A DNA stretch of 64,000 bases from Chryseobacterium gilvum (GTDB lineage: Bacteria > Bacteroidota > Bacteroidia > Flavobacteriales > Weeksellaceae): the NCBI RefSeq assembly GCF_025628965.1, contig NZ_JAOTEN010000004.1, forward strand, positions 1-64,000. Reading direction: 5' to 3'. How positions within the stretch are numbered: position 1 is the first letter of the stretch; each line of letters opens with the position of its first letter. A program made the position numbers and the translations under genes. Shown here piece by piece: positions 7,515 to 16,542 of this stretch. The notes beneath the pieces are model-generated. The model did no database searches. It was not told the DNA's origin and was given only the letters and a program-made list of their open reading frames with translations.

Positions 7515-9533
7515 ATGAATATTTTAACGGAAAATTTTACTCCTCCATATCAGTCAGCTCCTTTCAATGAAATTAATAATGAAGATTATTTCCCTGCGTT
7601 TGAAAAATTAATCCGGGAATCTGAAGATGAGATTGATTCTATTGTTAAAAATCCTTCAGAACCTGATTTTGAAAATGTGATTGAAGCTTTGGCGTATTCG
7701 GGTGAAAAACTGGATCGGGTATCCAACATATTTTTCAATTTAAATTCAGCTGAAACCAGTGATGAGCTGCAGCATATCGCTCAGGAAGTGTCGCCGATCC
7801 TAACTGAATATTCATCAAAAATTTCTCAAAACGAAGCTTTATTCCGTAAAATCAAAATTGTTTACGACCAAAAGGATCATTATAATCTGAATGAGGAACA
7901 GCAAATGCTTTTAAATGAAACCTACAAAGGTTTTGTGAGAAGTGGTGCCTTACTAAATGAGGTGGATAAAGAAAAGCTGAAGAAAATCAATATGGATTTA
8001 TCTTTAAAATCACTTCAGTTCGGGCAAAATGTCCTGGCTTCTACCAATAATTATTTTAAACATATTACCCGCAAATCAGATTTAGCTGGAATTCCTGAAA
8101 CCATCATCGAGCAATATGCCGAAGAGGCAAAAGAAAGAAACCTTGAAGGATGGGTGGTGACACTGCAATATCCAAGCTACATTCCGCTAATGACCTACGC
8201 CGAAAACCGTGGACTGAGAAAGGAACTTGCCTTGGCAAACGGTAAAAAATCATTCGATGGCGGTGAGTTTGACAATCAGGATTTAATTAAAGACCTTCTG
8301 CAGTTGAAACAGCAAAAAGCAGAATTGTTAGGATATGAAAATTATGCAGAATATGTTTTAGAAGAAAGGATGGCAAAATCTCCTGCAAAAGTTCTGGATT
8401 TTTTAAATGAACTGCTGACCAAGGCGAAGCCTTATGCTGAAAAAGAAATTGAAGAATTAAAATCTCTTGCAAAAACAGATGGAATTGATGAAATACAGGG
8501 ATATGACCACGCGTACTACGCCGAAAAGCTCCGTAAAGCAAAATATGACCTGAATGATGAAGAATTAAGACCTTATTTTCCGTTAAATCACGTCCAGGAC
8601 GCTGTTTTTGGCTTAGCAAATACTTTATTCGGTCTTACTTTCAAAGAAAGAAATGATATTCCTAAATATCATGACGATGTCAAAGTATATGAAGTAAAAG
8701 AAAACGACGAATATAAAGCGCTTCTTTATGTAGATTATTTTCCGAGAAAAGGAAAAAGAGCCGGAGCCTGGATGACGAGCTACAAAAATCAGTACAGAAA
8801 AAATGGCGAAAATTCACGTCCCCATATTTCTATCGTCTGCAATTTTACCAAACCTACAAAAGACACCCCGAGTTTACTGACGTTTCAGGAAGTGACCACA
8901 TTATTCCATGAATTTGGCCACGCTCTTCACGGAATATTAGCCGATACACAATATCCTACCCTCTCCGGAACTTCTGTAAAATGGGATTTTGTGGAACTGC
9001 CTTCTCAGTTCCTGGAAAATTTTTGCTATGAACCCGAGTTTTTAAAAACTTTTGCAAAACATTATCAAACCGGTGAAGTTCTCCCGAATGAAAAAATTGA
9101 AAAGATCGAACAGTCTAAAAACTTTATGGAAGGATATCAAACCATGAGACAGCTCGGTTTCGGAATCTTAGATATGAATTATCATACGAAAGTGGGTGAA
9201 TTGGCAACGATGAGTATAAAAGATTTTGAAGACAAATACACAAAAGCGATACAATTATACCCGTCAAATCCTGAAACTGCTATGAGCCCAAGTTTTTCAC
9301 ATATTTTCCAGGGCGGTTATTCTGCAGGATATTATTCTTATAAATGGGCAGAAGTTTTGGATGCCGATGCATTTCATTATTTTAAAGAAAACGGAATCTT
9401 CAACCCCAAAATTGCCGCAAAATATAAAATTCTTCTTTCATCCGGCGGTACAAAAGATCCTATGGAACTGTATAAAAACTTCAGAGGAAGCGAGCCGAAA
9501 GTAGAGAGTTTGCTAAAAAGAGCATTTGGTTAA
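7515..9533 (+). CDS. M3 family metallopeptidase (oligopeptidase A/Dcp-like)
   Basis: This zinc peptidase probably degrades oligopeptides in the cytoplasm. It has 672 residues and no signal peptide, with the zinc motif HEFGH at residues 465-469 (about base 8907). The third ligand region downstream is WDFVELPSQFLENF, and GGYSAGYYSYKWAEVLDADAF near the C-terminus is typical of the Dcp/OpdA branch. All catalytic elements look intact. The gene stands alone after a 186-base intergenic stretch from the divergent SRPBCC gene. Dcp and OpdA cannot be separated with certainty by eye. Confidence 0.93.
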   Translation: MNILTENFTPPYQSAPFNEINNEDYFPAFEKLIRESEDEIDSIVKNPSEPDFENVIEALAYSGEKLDRVSNIFFNLNSAETSDELQHIAQEVSPILTEYSSKISQNEALFRKIKIVYDQKDHYNLNEEQQMLLNETYKGFVRSGALLNEVDKEKLKKINMDLSLKSLQFGQNVLASTNNYFKHITRKSDLAGIPETIIEQYAEEAKERNLEGWVVTLQYPSYIPLMTYAENRGLRKELALANGKKSFDGGEFDNQDLIKDLLQLKQQKAELLGYENYAEYVLEERMAKSPAKVLDFLNELLTKAKPYAEKEIEELKSLAKTDGIDEIQGYDHAYYAEKLRKAKYDLNDEELRPYFPLNHVQDAVFGLANTLFGLTFKERNDIPKYHDDVKVYEVKENDEYKALLYVDYFPRKGKRAGAWMTSYKNQYRKNGENSRPHISIVCNFTKPTKDTPSLLTFQEVTTLFHEFGHALHGILADTQYPTLSGTSVKWDFVELPSQFLENFCYEPEFLKTFAKHYQTGEVLPNEKIEKIEQSKNFMEGYQTMRQLGFGILDMNYHTKVGELATMSIKDFEDKYTKAIQLYPSNPETAMSPSFSHIFQGGYSAGYYSYKWAEVLDADAFHYFKENGIFNPKIAAKYKILLSSGGTKDPMELYKNFRGSEPKVESLLKRAFG

Positions 9534-9657
9534 AATGCCTGCAGATTAATTTAAAAAACAGTGGTGGTGGAATAGAAACTTAATTAAGAAGCGCTGTCGT
9601 CAGAAGATGAAAACCTTCCATCTATATTTCTTACAGTACTAAAAAGTAAAAATCTAT

Positions 9658-10737
9658 TTACACAACCGGATTTTCAGCTACTTTCGTTCTTGCTTTTGCC
9701 AAAATAGGAATTGAAAGCAAACCGGTTATCAGCATGATTATAATCTGTAGTGGTAAAGAAATAAAGGAATAGGTAAGCCCGATCTCGCCGCCAAATTCTG
9801 CACTTTTACCCATCGAAAGAAACAGGGCCATAAAACCGAATTTCATGGCAAGATTAAATGCGCCGATTCCGCCACTTGCCGGAACAATCATGCCTAAAGT
9901 TCCTACTACAATAATGAAAAAACCGTCTGCGATGGTGAAATCTGATGTTTCAGGCAGTGCAAAACAAACGAGATAAGTTGCCATATAATAGCAAACCCAG
10001 ATTCCGATGGTATAGAGAATGAATTTTCCCTTTTTTTGCAGTTTTGAAATTGAAGCAATTCCCTCCCAAATTCCTTTTCCGAAGTTAATAAGCTGAGCCT
10101 TTTTAAATTTAATTAAATAGAAAATTACACCTGCAATTAAAAGTAAAATACAGACCTTAACTATCAGATAAAAAGAATCAAAATCATTAATTCCTAATGA
10201 CAGTAAAAATTTTTCAAAACCATTAGGAATATGCTTTTCTGTACTTATCTTCTTTTTTTCAGTGACGTAATCGTAAAATGAAACGATAGCATCAAATTTA
10301 AAAATAACCGTTAGTATAAGAAAACCCATCATACATACAAGATCAATCACTCGTTCTAAAATAATGGTACCAACCGATTTACTGACAGGCACTTTTTCTA
10401 CACCATACAAAGCTGTAGCTCTGGCTACTTCCCCACTTCTCGGAATCGTTAAATTCATTAGATATCCGAAAGAGATGGTCCAAAATGCATTAGAGGTTGA
10501 AATATGGTATCCCATCGGTTCCAACAGAAGATTCCATCTAACCGCTCTGAACCAATAAGCGAGAACACCAAAAACGGCTGCGAATACAACCCAGAGATAA
10601 TTCGCTTTTACTAAAGATTTCTGAATCTTGGGAAAATCAAAACCTCGTAATGCTAACCACAGAAAAAATCCTGCAAAAGCGAGAGAAATAATAATGGTAA
10701 GAACTGATTTTACAGGACTAGTCGATTTTTTTTCCAT
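9658..10737 (-). CDS. YbhN/MprF-type flippase-domain membrane protein
   Basis: The 359 residues contain about eight hydrophobic segments and match the lysylphosphatidylglycerol-synthase transmembrane region (UPF0104/YbhN). Telling stretches are AYWFRAVRWNLLLEPMG, NLTIPRSGEVARATALYG, LERVIDLVCMMGFL, and PASGGIGAFNLAMKFGFMAL. The synthase domain of MprF is absent, so it probably moves a lipid or lipid-linked molecule without making it. It begins 3 bases after the panD stop codon, so the two genes are almost certainly cotranscribed. No functional link between panD and this protein is obvious. Confidence 0.87.
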   Translation of the reverse strand: MEKKSTSPVKSVLTIIISLAFAGFFLWLALRGFDFPKIQKSLVKANYLWVVFAAVFGVLAYWFRAVRWNLLLEPMGYHISTSNAFWTISFGYLMNLTIPRSGEVARATALYGVEKVPVSKSVGTIILERVIDLVCMMGFLILTVIFKFDAIVSFYDYVTEKKKISTEKHIPNGFEKFLLSLGINDFDSFYLIVKVCILLLIAGVIFYLIKFKKAQLINFGKGIWEGIASISKLQKKGKFILYTIGIWVCYYMATYLVCFALPETSDFTIADGFFIIVVGTLGMIVPASGGIGAFNLAMKFGFMALFLSMGKSAEFGGEIGLTYSFISLPLQIIIMLITGLLSIPILAKARTKVAENPVV

Positions 10738-10740
10738 ACA

Positions 10741-11091
10741 TCAGGTAAGAAGGTTGGTTTTCTCATCCGGGAAAACAATTTTTGGCTGGAAATCTCTTGC
10801 CTCTTCCGGCGACATCTGTGCATACGCAATGATGATAATTATATCATCTCGCTGTACTTTTCTGGCAGCGGGGCCGTTTAAGCAAACTTCCCCCGATTTT
10901 CTTTTTCCTTTAATCACGTAGGTGTCAAAACGTTCACCGTTATTTACATTAACGATATATACTCTTTCGCCCACCACCAAACCTGCAGCATCGATAAGAT
11001 CTTCATCAATGGTAATACTTCCTATATAATTGAGGTCTGAAGCGGTGACTCTGACCCGATGAATTTTAGATTTAAATACTTCTATAAACAT
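10741..11091 (-). CDS. panD: Aspartate 1-decarboxylase
   Basis: PanD converts L-aspartate to beta-alanine for pantothenate and CoA. The 116-residue proenzyme has the self-cleavage site G24-S25 (YIGSITID), which yields the pyruvoyl group. Active-site surroundings such as the basic K9 and R54-type positions, the [16 protein letters not shown] turn and [12 protein letters not shown] are present. It is the first gene of a two-gene unit with the YbhN-like gene. The upstream 393-base gap is shared with the divergent HU gene. Confidence 0.96.
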   Translation of the reverse strand: MFIEVFKSKIHRVRVTASDLNYIGSITIDEDLIDAAGLVVGERVYIVNVNNGERFDTYVIKGKRKSGEVCLNGPAARKVQRDDIIIIIAYAQMSPEEARDFQPKIVFPDEKTNLLT

Positions 11092-11484
11092 AATGCAAAT
11101 TTATTAATAATATTTAATAAAATCATTCTTAAAAACTATTCAGAAATACTATTAAAACAGAAGATGAATTCAATATAAAGTAAAGATTTTTAATATGATG
11201 TAATAAGTTGATAACAATAGGAGAAAAATCATTAATATTTAATATCGCATTTTGGAATCAATAAAAATAAAAATAAATTGTCCTTTTTTAATAAAGCCAA
11301 TATACATAAGCAGTTGGCATGATTTTAGTTCCGTGAAACCTTGATTTTTGGTCAAGATATAAATTATCAAATTTTGATTGTTTTTTAGAAAAAATAAAAA
11401 TATTTACAAGTTTTTAGAAAAAATTTGCACAATTTGAAAATTGTTTTATATTTGCTACAATAACTAACTTTTAATATAAAAATT
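11092..11484. other. Divergent intergenic region panD/HU
   Basis: This 393-base AT-rich stretch has no reading frame that resembles a protein. It contains the HU promoter at 11424-11454. A small inverted repeat (TTGA/TCAA) lies around 11340-11356. I found no clear panD promoter and no riboswitch-like structure. Confidence 0.7.
11424..11454 (+). promoter_or_regulatory. Promoter of the HU gene
   Basis: TTTG (11424-11427), a 19-base spacer and TATATTTG (11447-11454) are a near-perfect flavobacterial promoter, 30 bases before the HU start codon. Confidence 0.8.
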
Positions 11485-11799
11485 ATGAACAAGTCTGAAT
11501 TAATCGACGCAATTGCTAAAGATGCCGGAATTACTAAAGTTGCAGCGAAAGCTGCATTAGAATCATTTATGTCTAATGTAACCAACACTTTAAAAACAAA
11601 AGAAGGTAAAGTATCTCTTGTAGGATTCGGTACTTTCTCAGTTTCTGAAAGAGCTGCAAGACAAGGGATCAATCCTGCAACTAAAAAGCCAATTAACATT
11701 GCTGCTAAAACCGTTGCTAAATTTAAAGCAGGTGCAGATTTATCAAATGCTGTTTCTACTGCGATGACACCGGCTGCAGGGGGAAAAAAGAAGAAATAA
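11485..11799 (+). CDS. HU family DNA-binding protein
   Basis: This is a histone-like nucleoid protein of 104 residues. It opens MNKSELIDAIAKDAGITK, and the DNA-binding arm follows GFGTFSV and contains the RAARQGINPATKKPI stretch with the intercalating-proline context. A short lysine-rich tail (GGKKKK) extends it beyond the usual 90 residues. It is highly expressed in most bacteria, which fits its strong promoter. It is monocistronic and ends at a hairpin shared with pdxH. Confidence 0.95.
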   Translation: MNKSELIDAIAKDAGITKVAAKAALESFMSNVTNTLKTKEGKVSLVGFGTFSVSERAARQGINPATKKPINIAAKTVAKFKAGADLSNAVSTAMTPAAGGKKKK

Positions 11800-11811
11800 A
11801 ATTTCTTAATA

Positions 11812-11852
11812 AAAAAACAAGGCTGATCTTTTTTAGGAACAGCCTTTTTTTA
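11812..11852. terminator. Hairpin terminator between HU and pdxH
   Basis: AAGGCTG (11819-11825) pairs with CAGCCTT (11840-11846). The hairpin is flanked by A-rich and T-rich runs, so it may work in both directions. Confidence 0.75.
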
Positions 11853-11859
11853 TGTCAAT

Positions 11860-12501
11860 TTATGGAGCAAGCCGGGAAATTTCCCAGTCAACATCTTTTA
11901 ATGTATACAAAATCCTGTCATGCAATCGATTGGGCCTTCCCTGCCAGAATTCTATCTCATACGGTTTTGCAATATATCCTCCCCAGTTTTCAGGTCTGGG
12001 AACTTCAGCGTTTTCAAATTCAAGTTCCATTTTTTTCAGCTTTTCTTCTAAAAAAGCCCTGTCGGGAATGATCTGGCTTTGCGGCGAAACCGCTGCACCG
12101 AGCTGGCTTCCTTTGGGTCTGGAATGGAAATATCCGTCACTCATATTTTCAGCGATTTTTTCCAGATCTGCTTTGATAATAATTTGCCTCTCTAATCCCG
12201 GCCAGAAAAAATGAAGACATGCTTTATGGTTTTTCTCAATCGACCTTCCCTTCCTGCTTTCATAATTGGTATAAAAAACAAAACCCTCATACGTATATTC
12301 TTTAAGTAAAACCATTCTTGTGCGCGGACAGCCGTCTTCCTCAACCGTAGCAACAGACATCGCATTTGCTTCAGAAATCGACGGATTTTCTGACGCTTCT
12401 GAAAACCAGTCTCTGAACTGCTCAATAGGATTCTGTTTGATCTCACTTTCAATAAGTTGGGATTTTTCGTAAATTTTTCTTTTATCGTGAAGGTTTTCCA
12501 T
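11860..12501 (-). CDS. pdxH: Pyridoxamine 5'-phosphate oxidase
   Basis: PdxH oxidises pyridoxamine or pyridoxine 5'-phosphate to PLP using FMN. The 213-residue product is full length. FMN- and substrate-binding stretches are visible as RTRMVLLKEYTYEGFVFYTNY, SRKGRSIEKN, and the C-terminal signature VPRPENWGGYIAKPYEIEFWQGRPNRLHDR in its usual place. The ATG at 12501 is the only good start. It is divergent from the YqgE gene, separated by 24 bases, so the two promoters must overlap the opposing coding ends. Confidence 0.96.
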   Translation of the reverse strand: MENLHDKRKIYEKSQLIESEIKQNPIEQFRDWFSEASENPSISEANAMSVATVEEDGCPRTRMVLLKEYTYEGFVFYTNYESRKGRSIEKNHKACLHFFWPGLERQIIIKADLEKIAENMSDGYFHSRPKGSQLGAAVSPQSQIIPDRAFLEEKLKKMELEFENAEVPRPENWGGYIAKPYEIEFWQGRPNRLHDRILYTLKDVDWEISRLAP

Positions 12502-12525
12502 AAATAATTTTTATTAAATTTGAGT

Positions 12526-13074
12526 ATGAATTACTCATACAAAGGTAAAATATTAATTTCCACACCGGATATCTCGGGTGATATTTTTTCCAGATCGGTA
12601 GTGCTCATTATTAACCATGACGAAAATGGTGCGTTCGGATTGATCCTCAATAAGAAAAATGCCAAAGTAAGTGATAAGTTTAATAATTTTTTTGACTTCA
12701 AGATAGAAGTATACGACGGCGGTCCGGTAGAAAATGATAAAGTCCTGATGCTGATCAAAGGAAAAAAAATTACAGAAGAGTTTACCGAAATTAACGATGA
12801 GTTTTATCTTACCGAAGATATCGAAAAAGTAATAACGGCTGTTTTAAATAGTGAGATCGCTATTGAAGATGTAAAAATATTTTCAGGCTATTCCGGTTGG
12901 TCTGCATCACAGCTTGAAAGTGAAGTTTTGCGCAAATTATGGACGGTTGTAGAAGTGTACAATTTGGATTATACACTTCCGAATGACCAGACTTTATGGA
13001 AGTCAATCATGCAGAACCTGGGTGGCGAATTTCTGTTATGGGCCAATGCTCCGGAGGATATTTCACTCAACTGA
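12526..13074 (+). CDS. YqgE/AlgH family protein
   Basis: The 182-residue protein covers the whole YqgE/AlgH domain. It opens YKGKILISTPDISGDIFSRSVVLI and has the typical NHDENGAFGLILNK stretch, YDGGPVENDKVLMLI, and FSGYSGWSASQLESE. Function is unknown, and no catalytic residues are known for the family. The ATG at 12526 is chosen rather than a TTG two codons upstream. A TAAATTTG element ends only 3 bases before this ATG, so the message may be leaderless. Confidence 0.9.
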   Translation: MNYSYKGKILISTPDISGDIFSRSVVLIINHDENGAFGLILNKKNAKVSDKFNNFFDFKIEVYDGGPVENDKVLMLIKGKKITEEFTEINDEFYLTEDIEKVITAVLNSEIAIEDVKIFSGYSGWSASQLESEVLRKLWTVVEVYNLDYTLPNDQTLWKSIMQNLGGEFLLWANAPEDISLN

Positions 13075-13163
13075 TTTTTATTACAACAATATTAACATTC
13101 TTTTAGGATATATTAGACAATTTTACCTGACACCGCGCGTTGTTTAATAATAAGCATTTCACT

Positions 13164-13745
13164 ATGAACCTTAAAAAACTACTTTTTGTACCGCTTTTTG
13201 CAGCTGCTTTTTTTTCCTTTAAGCCTGTTGACAAACCGGTTATTGTTATCGATGCAGGACATGGCGGAAATGATATGGGAGCTGTTTACGAAACGATATC
13301 TGAAAAGCAAATCACGTTAAAAGTGGCTTCTCTCATCAAAGAGATGAGTACTTCTCAGGATAAATACGAGATTATGCTTACAAGAGGCGATGATTCTGAC
13401 GTAAGCCTTGCAGAAAGAATTGAAAAAATAAACCGCCTGAATCCTAAAATGGTCGTTTCTCTGCATCTCAACAGCAGTCCGGAAAAAGAATCGACAAAAC
13501 AAGGACACGAAATTTATATTCAGAATTCCGATTCATCAAAAAAAATTGCTCAGAAAGTTTCTGAAAAGTTAGGTCAGTGCCCTGTTCAGACAAAAGATCT
13601 TAAAATCCTGAAAGAATCTAAATCTCCTGCTGTACTGGTAGAAATGGGATTTATAAACAGCACTAAAGACAGAGACTATCTGAACAGCGATCTGGGACAG
13701 AAAGAAACGGCACAAAAATTTATTGAAATTTTTAACGAACAGTAA
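13164..13745 (+). CDS. N-acetylmuramoyl-L-alanine amidase (AmiC type)
   Basis: This zinc amidase cleaves the bond between N-acetylmuramic acid and the stem peptide of peptidoglycan. The 193-residue product has a hydrophobic N-terminus (about residues 4-20) that looks like a signal peptide. The amidase_3 domain has the first zinc motif in DAGHGGNDMGA, the second His in VVSLHLNSSP and the catalytic Glu in LVEMGFINSTKDRDYL. The ATG at 13164 is chosen because the upstream TTG extension of eight residues has no signal-peptide character. It acts in the periplasm in cell separation or wall turnover. Confidence 0.92.
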   Translation: MNLKKLLFVPLFAAAFFSFKPVDKPVIVIDAGHGGNDMGAVYETISEKQITLKVASLIKEMSTSQDKYEIMLTRGDDSDVSLAERIEKINRLNPKMVVSLHLNSSPEKESTKQGHEIYIQNSDSSKKIAQKVSEKLGQCPVQTKDLKILKESKSPAVLVEMGFINSTKDRDYLNSDLGQKETAQKFIEIFNEQ

Positions 13746-13782
13746 TCGTTTATAAATACAATATTCTGATCATTTCAGAATA

Positions 13783-13825
13783 AAACCCGATAAAGGACTT
13801 ATCTTATAGGTTGTTTACCGGGTTT
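13783..13825 (+). terminator. Possible hairpin terminator
   Basis: AAACCCGATAAA (13783-13794) pairs with TTTACCGGGTTT (13814-13825) with one mismatch. The T-run that follows is weak. A smaller hairpin, ATTCTGA/TCAGAAT, lies just upstream. Confidence 0.45.
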
Positions 13826-13842
13826 GTCAATTTTGGGAAGGT

Positions 13843-14652
13843 TTAAAAACTGTTTTTCCAGCTTTCTACCAGTTCTGAAAAACGGGATGTTTCAAAAACT
13901 TTATTCCTAATTTTTTTTACCGAAAATATCCCTTTTTCGTCGGAGATTAATAGAATTTCTTCTGCTTTCTGAGATTCAAAAGCAATCAATTCATGTTCCT
14001 GAATATCTGCAAGATTATTTTTATGAAGAAAAGTAACAAAATTTTCCATTAAAGGCGATATATACGCTCCTTCAGACTGTTTGGCAACTTTAATGATATT
14101 CCCTTCCATAAAAAGCAGATTCCCGGAAGCAGCACGTGCTATTCTTTTATTTGGATTCAGGAGAATGACATCATCAAGATCGTTTTCCTGTGCATAAATT
14201 CCTGCATAGATGTTTTCCGGAGAGTGTACTCTGATATTGCTCAGAAGGTTATTGTTAACATTAATTTCTTTTATTAAATCCAATTCTAAAGCTTTGGAAT
14301 GAATTTCTAAGACATCATGCATCTCAGTCACTTCAAAATAATACGCCACCGAAGATTTCGCCAGTGAAGACCCATCTGAATTTCTGAATACCAGAAAATG
14401 AATGATCCCGTTTTTTATATTTCTCTGCTGAATAATATTCTCATTAAATAGAGCCTGAAAAAACTCTAATGTATAGGTGAGCGGAATATTCATACGCATT
14501 TTTCTCATGGAGGCCATCAGGAAAAAATAGCATTCTTCATCCATAATCAACATAGAATTTCTTATAAAAAAAGAAACCCGTACTGCATCTCCCGAAAGAA
14601 AAGCCCTGTTTTTCAATTCTATATCTTCCGAAGTAAAATATGTGTTTTCCAA
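13843..14652 (-). CDS. Class IV aminotransferase-fold protein lacking the PLP lysine
   Basis: The 269-residue protein follows the class IV aminotransferase/4-amino-4-deoxychorismate lyase fold. NRAFLSGDAVRVSFFIRN near the start matches the NRAFxYGDGxFET motif, and LMASMRKMRMNIP is also typical. Where the family has the PLP-binding lysine (LLSTLKT in flavobacterial homologues as I recall them), this protein has LLSNIRV with Arg at residue 141. The ExxxGNLF and TPPLxEG motifs are also altered to RAASGNLLF and VAKQSEGAY. It is probably a non-catalytic relative. It is monocistronic and its function is unknown. Confidence 0.72.
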   Translation of the reverse strand: MENTYFTSEDIELKNRAFLSGDAVRVSFFIRNSMLIMDEECYFFLMASMRKMRMNIPLTYTLEFFQALFNENIIQQRNIKNGIIHFLVFRNSDGSSLAKSSVAYYFEVTEMHDVLEIHSKALELDLIKEINVNNNLLSNIRVHSPENIYAGIYAQENDLDDVILLNPNKRIARAASGNLLFMEGNIIKVAKQSEGAYISPLMENFVTFLHKNNLADIQEHELIAFESQKAEEILLISDEKGIFSVKKIRNKVFETSRFSELVESWKNSF

Positions 14653-14728
14653 TGTATGATGATTTTATAAAAAAATAATGAACGATAAATCGTCCATCAG
14701 TTTTTGTGTTTATAATCCTGCAGCTTTA

Positions 14729-15115
14729 TTAAGCAGCACCTAATTTTATTCTAAGATTTTCGATAAGATTTTCCCAATACAACGCATTTTCTTCCTCATC
14801 TCCTTCTTCACAGAAATCGGTAATATTCAGAGCCAGATCTTCAGTAATATCATCAATGGTGATGGTCATTTCAAAGAAATTTTTCGTCCCTTCATCTTCT
14901 TCCCATCTGAAACGCACGAAACCTTCGGGCTTATATCTTATTAAAGTTGCCTTTTCTTCAGAACCTCCACCCCAACTAAAATAGAAATCGTCACCTTTCT
15001 CTACTACATCATCTGCAAACCACTCCGATAAACCTTCCGCACTCGCAAGATATTCATACAATATCTCTGATAGACAGTGCATTGGAAATTCGTAATGGAC
15101 TTTATGTTTCGCCAT
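14729..15115 (-). CDS. START-like domain protein
   Basis: The 128-residue protein is an AHSA1/START-like domain of a type widespread in Bacteroidota. It begins MAKHKVHYEFPMHCLSEILY and contains SAEGLSEWFADDV, followed by FSWGGGSEEKATLI and FVRFRWEEDE. The ATG at 15115 is chosen over one seven codons upstream because the domain starts there. No catalytic residues are visible. It has a strongly acidic character and no signal peptide, so it should be cytoplasmic. It may bind a hydrophobic ligand or act as a small chaperone, which is inference from the fold only. Confidence 0.78.
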   Translation of the reverse strand: MAKHKVHYEFPMHCLSEILYEYLASAEGLSEWFADDVVEKGDDFYFSWGGGSEEKATLIRYKPEGFVRFRWEEDEGTKNFFEMTITIDDITEDLALNITDFCEEGDEEENALYWENLIENLRIKLGAA

Positions 15116-15268
15116 ATAACTTATTTTTAACGTCACGCAATATATAAATTAATTTTTTTATTACACAAAAATGTATTTATTTTTTTATATAATAAGGATG
15201 ATATTTATCAGAAGCTTTTGAGCTGAGGTTTTGGTGAGCAGATTATGATTTTTCTTAGAAATAATTCA

Positions 15269-16450
15269 TCAGATTTCATTCAAAACATTTAGAATAATCT
15301 GACATCCTTCCGCAATTTCATTTTCAGAAATTGTCAAAGGCGGAGAAATTCTCAGATATTCATTTCTGTACAGCTGCCAGAAAACAATCAGCCCTTTATC
15401 CATGCATCTTTTTGCCACCTCTAAAGTAAATTCCGGCGAGCCTAAATTCACGGCAAGCATCAAACCTTTGCCGTTGATATTTTTAATTTTGGGATGTATC
15501 AGAAGTTTTCGGTAAAGCTGCTCTTTACGGTCGATATCATTCATCAGACCGCTGTCTAAAACCTCTTTTAATGTCGCATGAGAAGCCGCCGCAATTAACG
15601 GATTGCCGCCAAAAGTAGTGATATGACCCAACTTCGGAGAATGAGAAAGCGTTTCCATGATTTTTCTTGAACTCATAAATGCGCCTACCGGAACACCACC
15701 TCCCATTCCTTTTCCCATCACCAGAATATCCGGAACGATACCGAAGTGTTCAAATGAAAACAGTTTTCCTGTTCTTCCGAATCCGGGCTGGATCTCATCA
15801 AGAATCAACAAGGCCCCTACTTCTTCACATCTGGCTTTTAGTTTTATCAAATAATTACCATTAGGAACTAAAAAACCTGCCGCACCCTGAATGGTTTCTA
15901 AAATAACACAGGCTGTTTTTTCGGTAATTTGATCAAAATCATTTTCATTATTGAATTCAATAAAAGATACCATCGGAAGCAACGGCCGGAATTCTCTTTT
16001 GTGGTATTCATTTCCTGAAACACTTAAGGCTCCGTGTGTATTGCCATGATATGAGTTTTTGAAAGAAATGATTTCTTCTCTTCCGGTATATCTTTTGGCG
16101 AGTTTCAGGCTTCCGTCAATAGCTTCTGCACCACTATTGACCAAATAGGTAATTTCTAAAGGATCCGGAGTAGATTCTGCTAGCAACCTGCATAATTCAA
16201 CAGGTTTTTCCTGTGCATATTCTCCATACACCATCACGTGGAGATATTGGTCTGCCTGTTTTTTGATGGCATCTATAATTTTAGGATGCGAATGCCCTAA
16301 AGTATTGGCAGAAACGCCCGCTACGAAATCAAGATATTTTTTTCCGTTTTTCCCGAAAATATAGCTTCCTTCTGCTTTTTCAACTTCAAAACCTGCTGCA
16401 AATGGCGTAGTCTGCGCCTGATACGTGAAAAAATCTTTTTTGATTTCCAT
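15269..16450 (-). CDS. Class III aminotransferase (acetylornithine-aminotransferase-like)
   Basis: This PLP enzyme of 393 residues belongs to aminotransferase class III. Visible motifs are VSANTLGHSHPKI, NSGAEAIDGSLKLAKRYTGR, the PLP region ILDEIQPGFGRTGKLF, and the catalytic Lys in VMGKGMGGGVPVGAFM. It resembles the acetylornithine/ornithine/4-aminobutyrate group, but the substrate cannot be assigned from sequence. The ATG at 16450 gives the usual N-terminus MEIKKDFFTYQAQT, while the 11-residue upstream extension looks spurious. No arginine-biosynthesis genes are adjacent, so a role in general amino-acid or amine metabolism is equally possible. Confidence 0.86.
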   Translation of the reverse strand: MEIKKDFFTYQAQTTPFAAGFEVEKAEGSYIFGKNGKKYLDFVAGVSANTLGHSHPKIIDAIKKQADQYLHVMVYGEYAQEKPVELCRLLAESTPDPLEITYLVNSGAEAIDGSLKLAKRYTGREEIISFKNSYHGNTHGALSVSGNEYHKREFRPLLPMVSFIEFNNENDFDQITEKTACVILETIQGAAGFLVPNGNYLIKLKARCEEVGALLILDEIQPGFGRTGKLFSFEHFGIVPDILVMGKGMGGGVPVGAFMSSRKIMETLSHSPKLGHITTFGGNPLIAAASHATLKEVLDSGLMNDIDRKEQLYRKLLIHPKIKNINGKGLMLAVNLGSPEFTLEVAKRCMDKGLIVFWQLYRNEYLRISPPLTISENEIAEGCQIILNVLNEI

Positions 16451-16511
16451 GATATGAAAAATTTCAGCAAAGCTAAAAAACATTCATCAGATGCCGAAAT
16501 GAATCGTCCAT

Positions 16512-16540
16512 AAAAAAGACCAGCTTTACACTGATCTTTT
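16512..16540 (-). terminator. Terminator of the OstA-like gene
   Basis: On the minus strand AAAAGATCAG and CTGGTCTTTT form a stem (16540-16531 with 16523-16514) using one G-U pair, followed by T residues. Confidence 0.65.
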
Positions 16541-16542
16541 TA

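Noticed and set aside
11314..11332. TTGGCAT...TTAG resembling a sigma-54 promoter before HU
   Set aside because: The -12 half does not match TTGC, and a near-perfect standard promoter lies closer to the gene.
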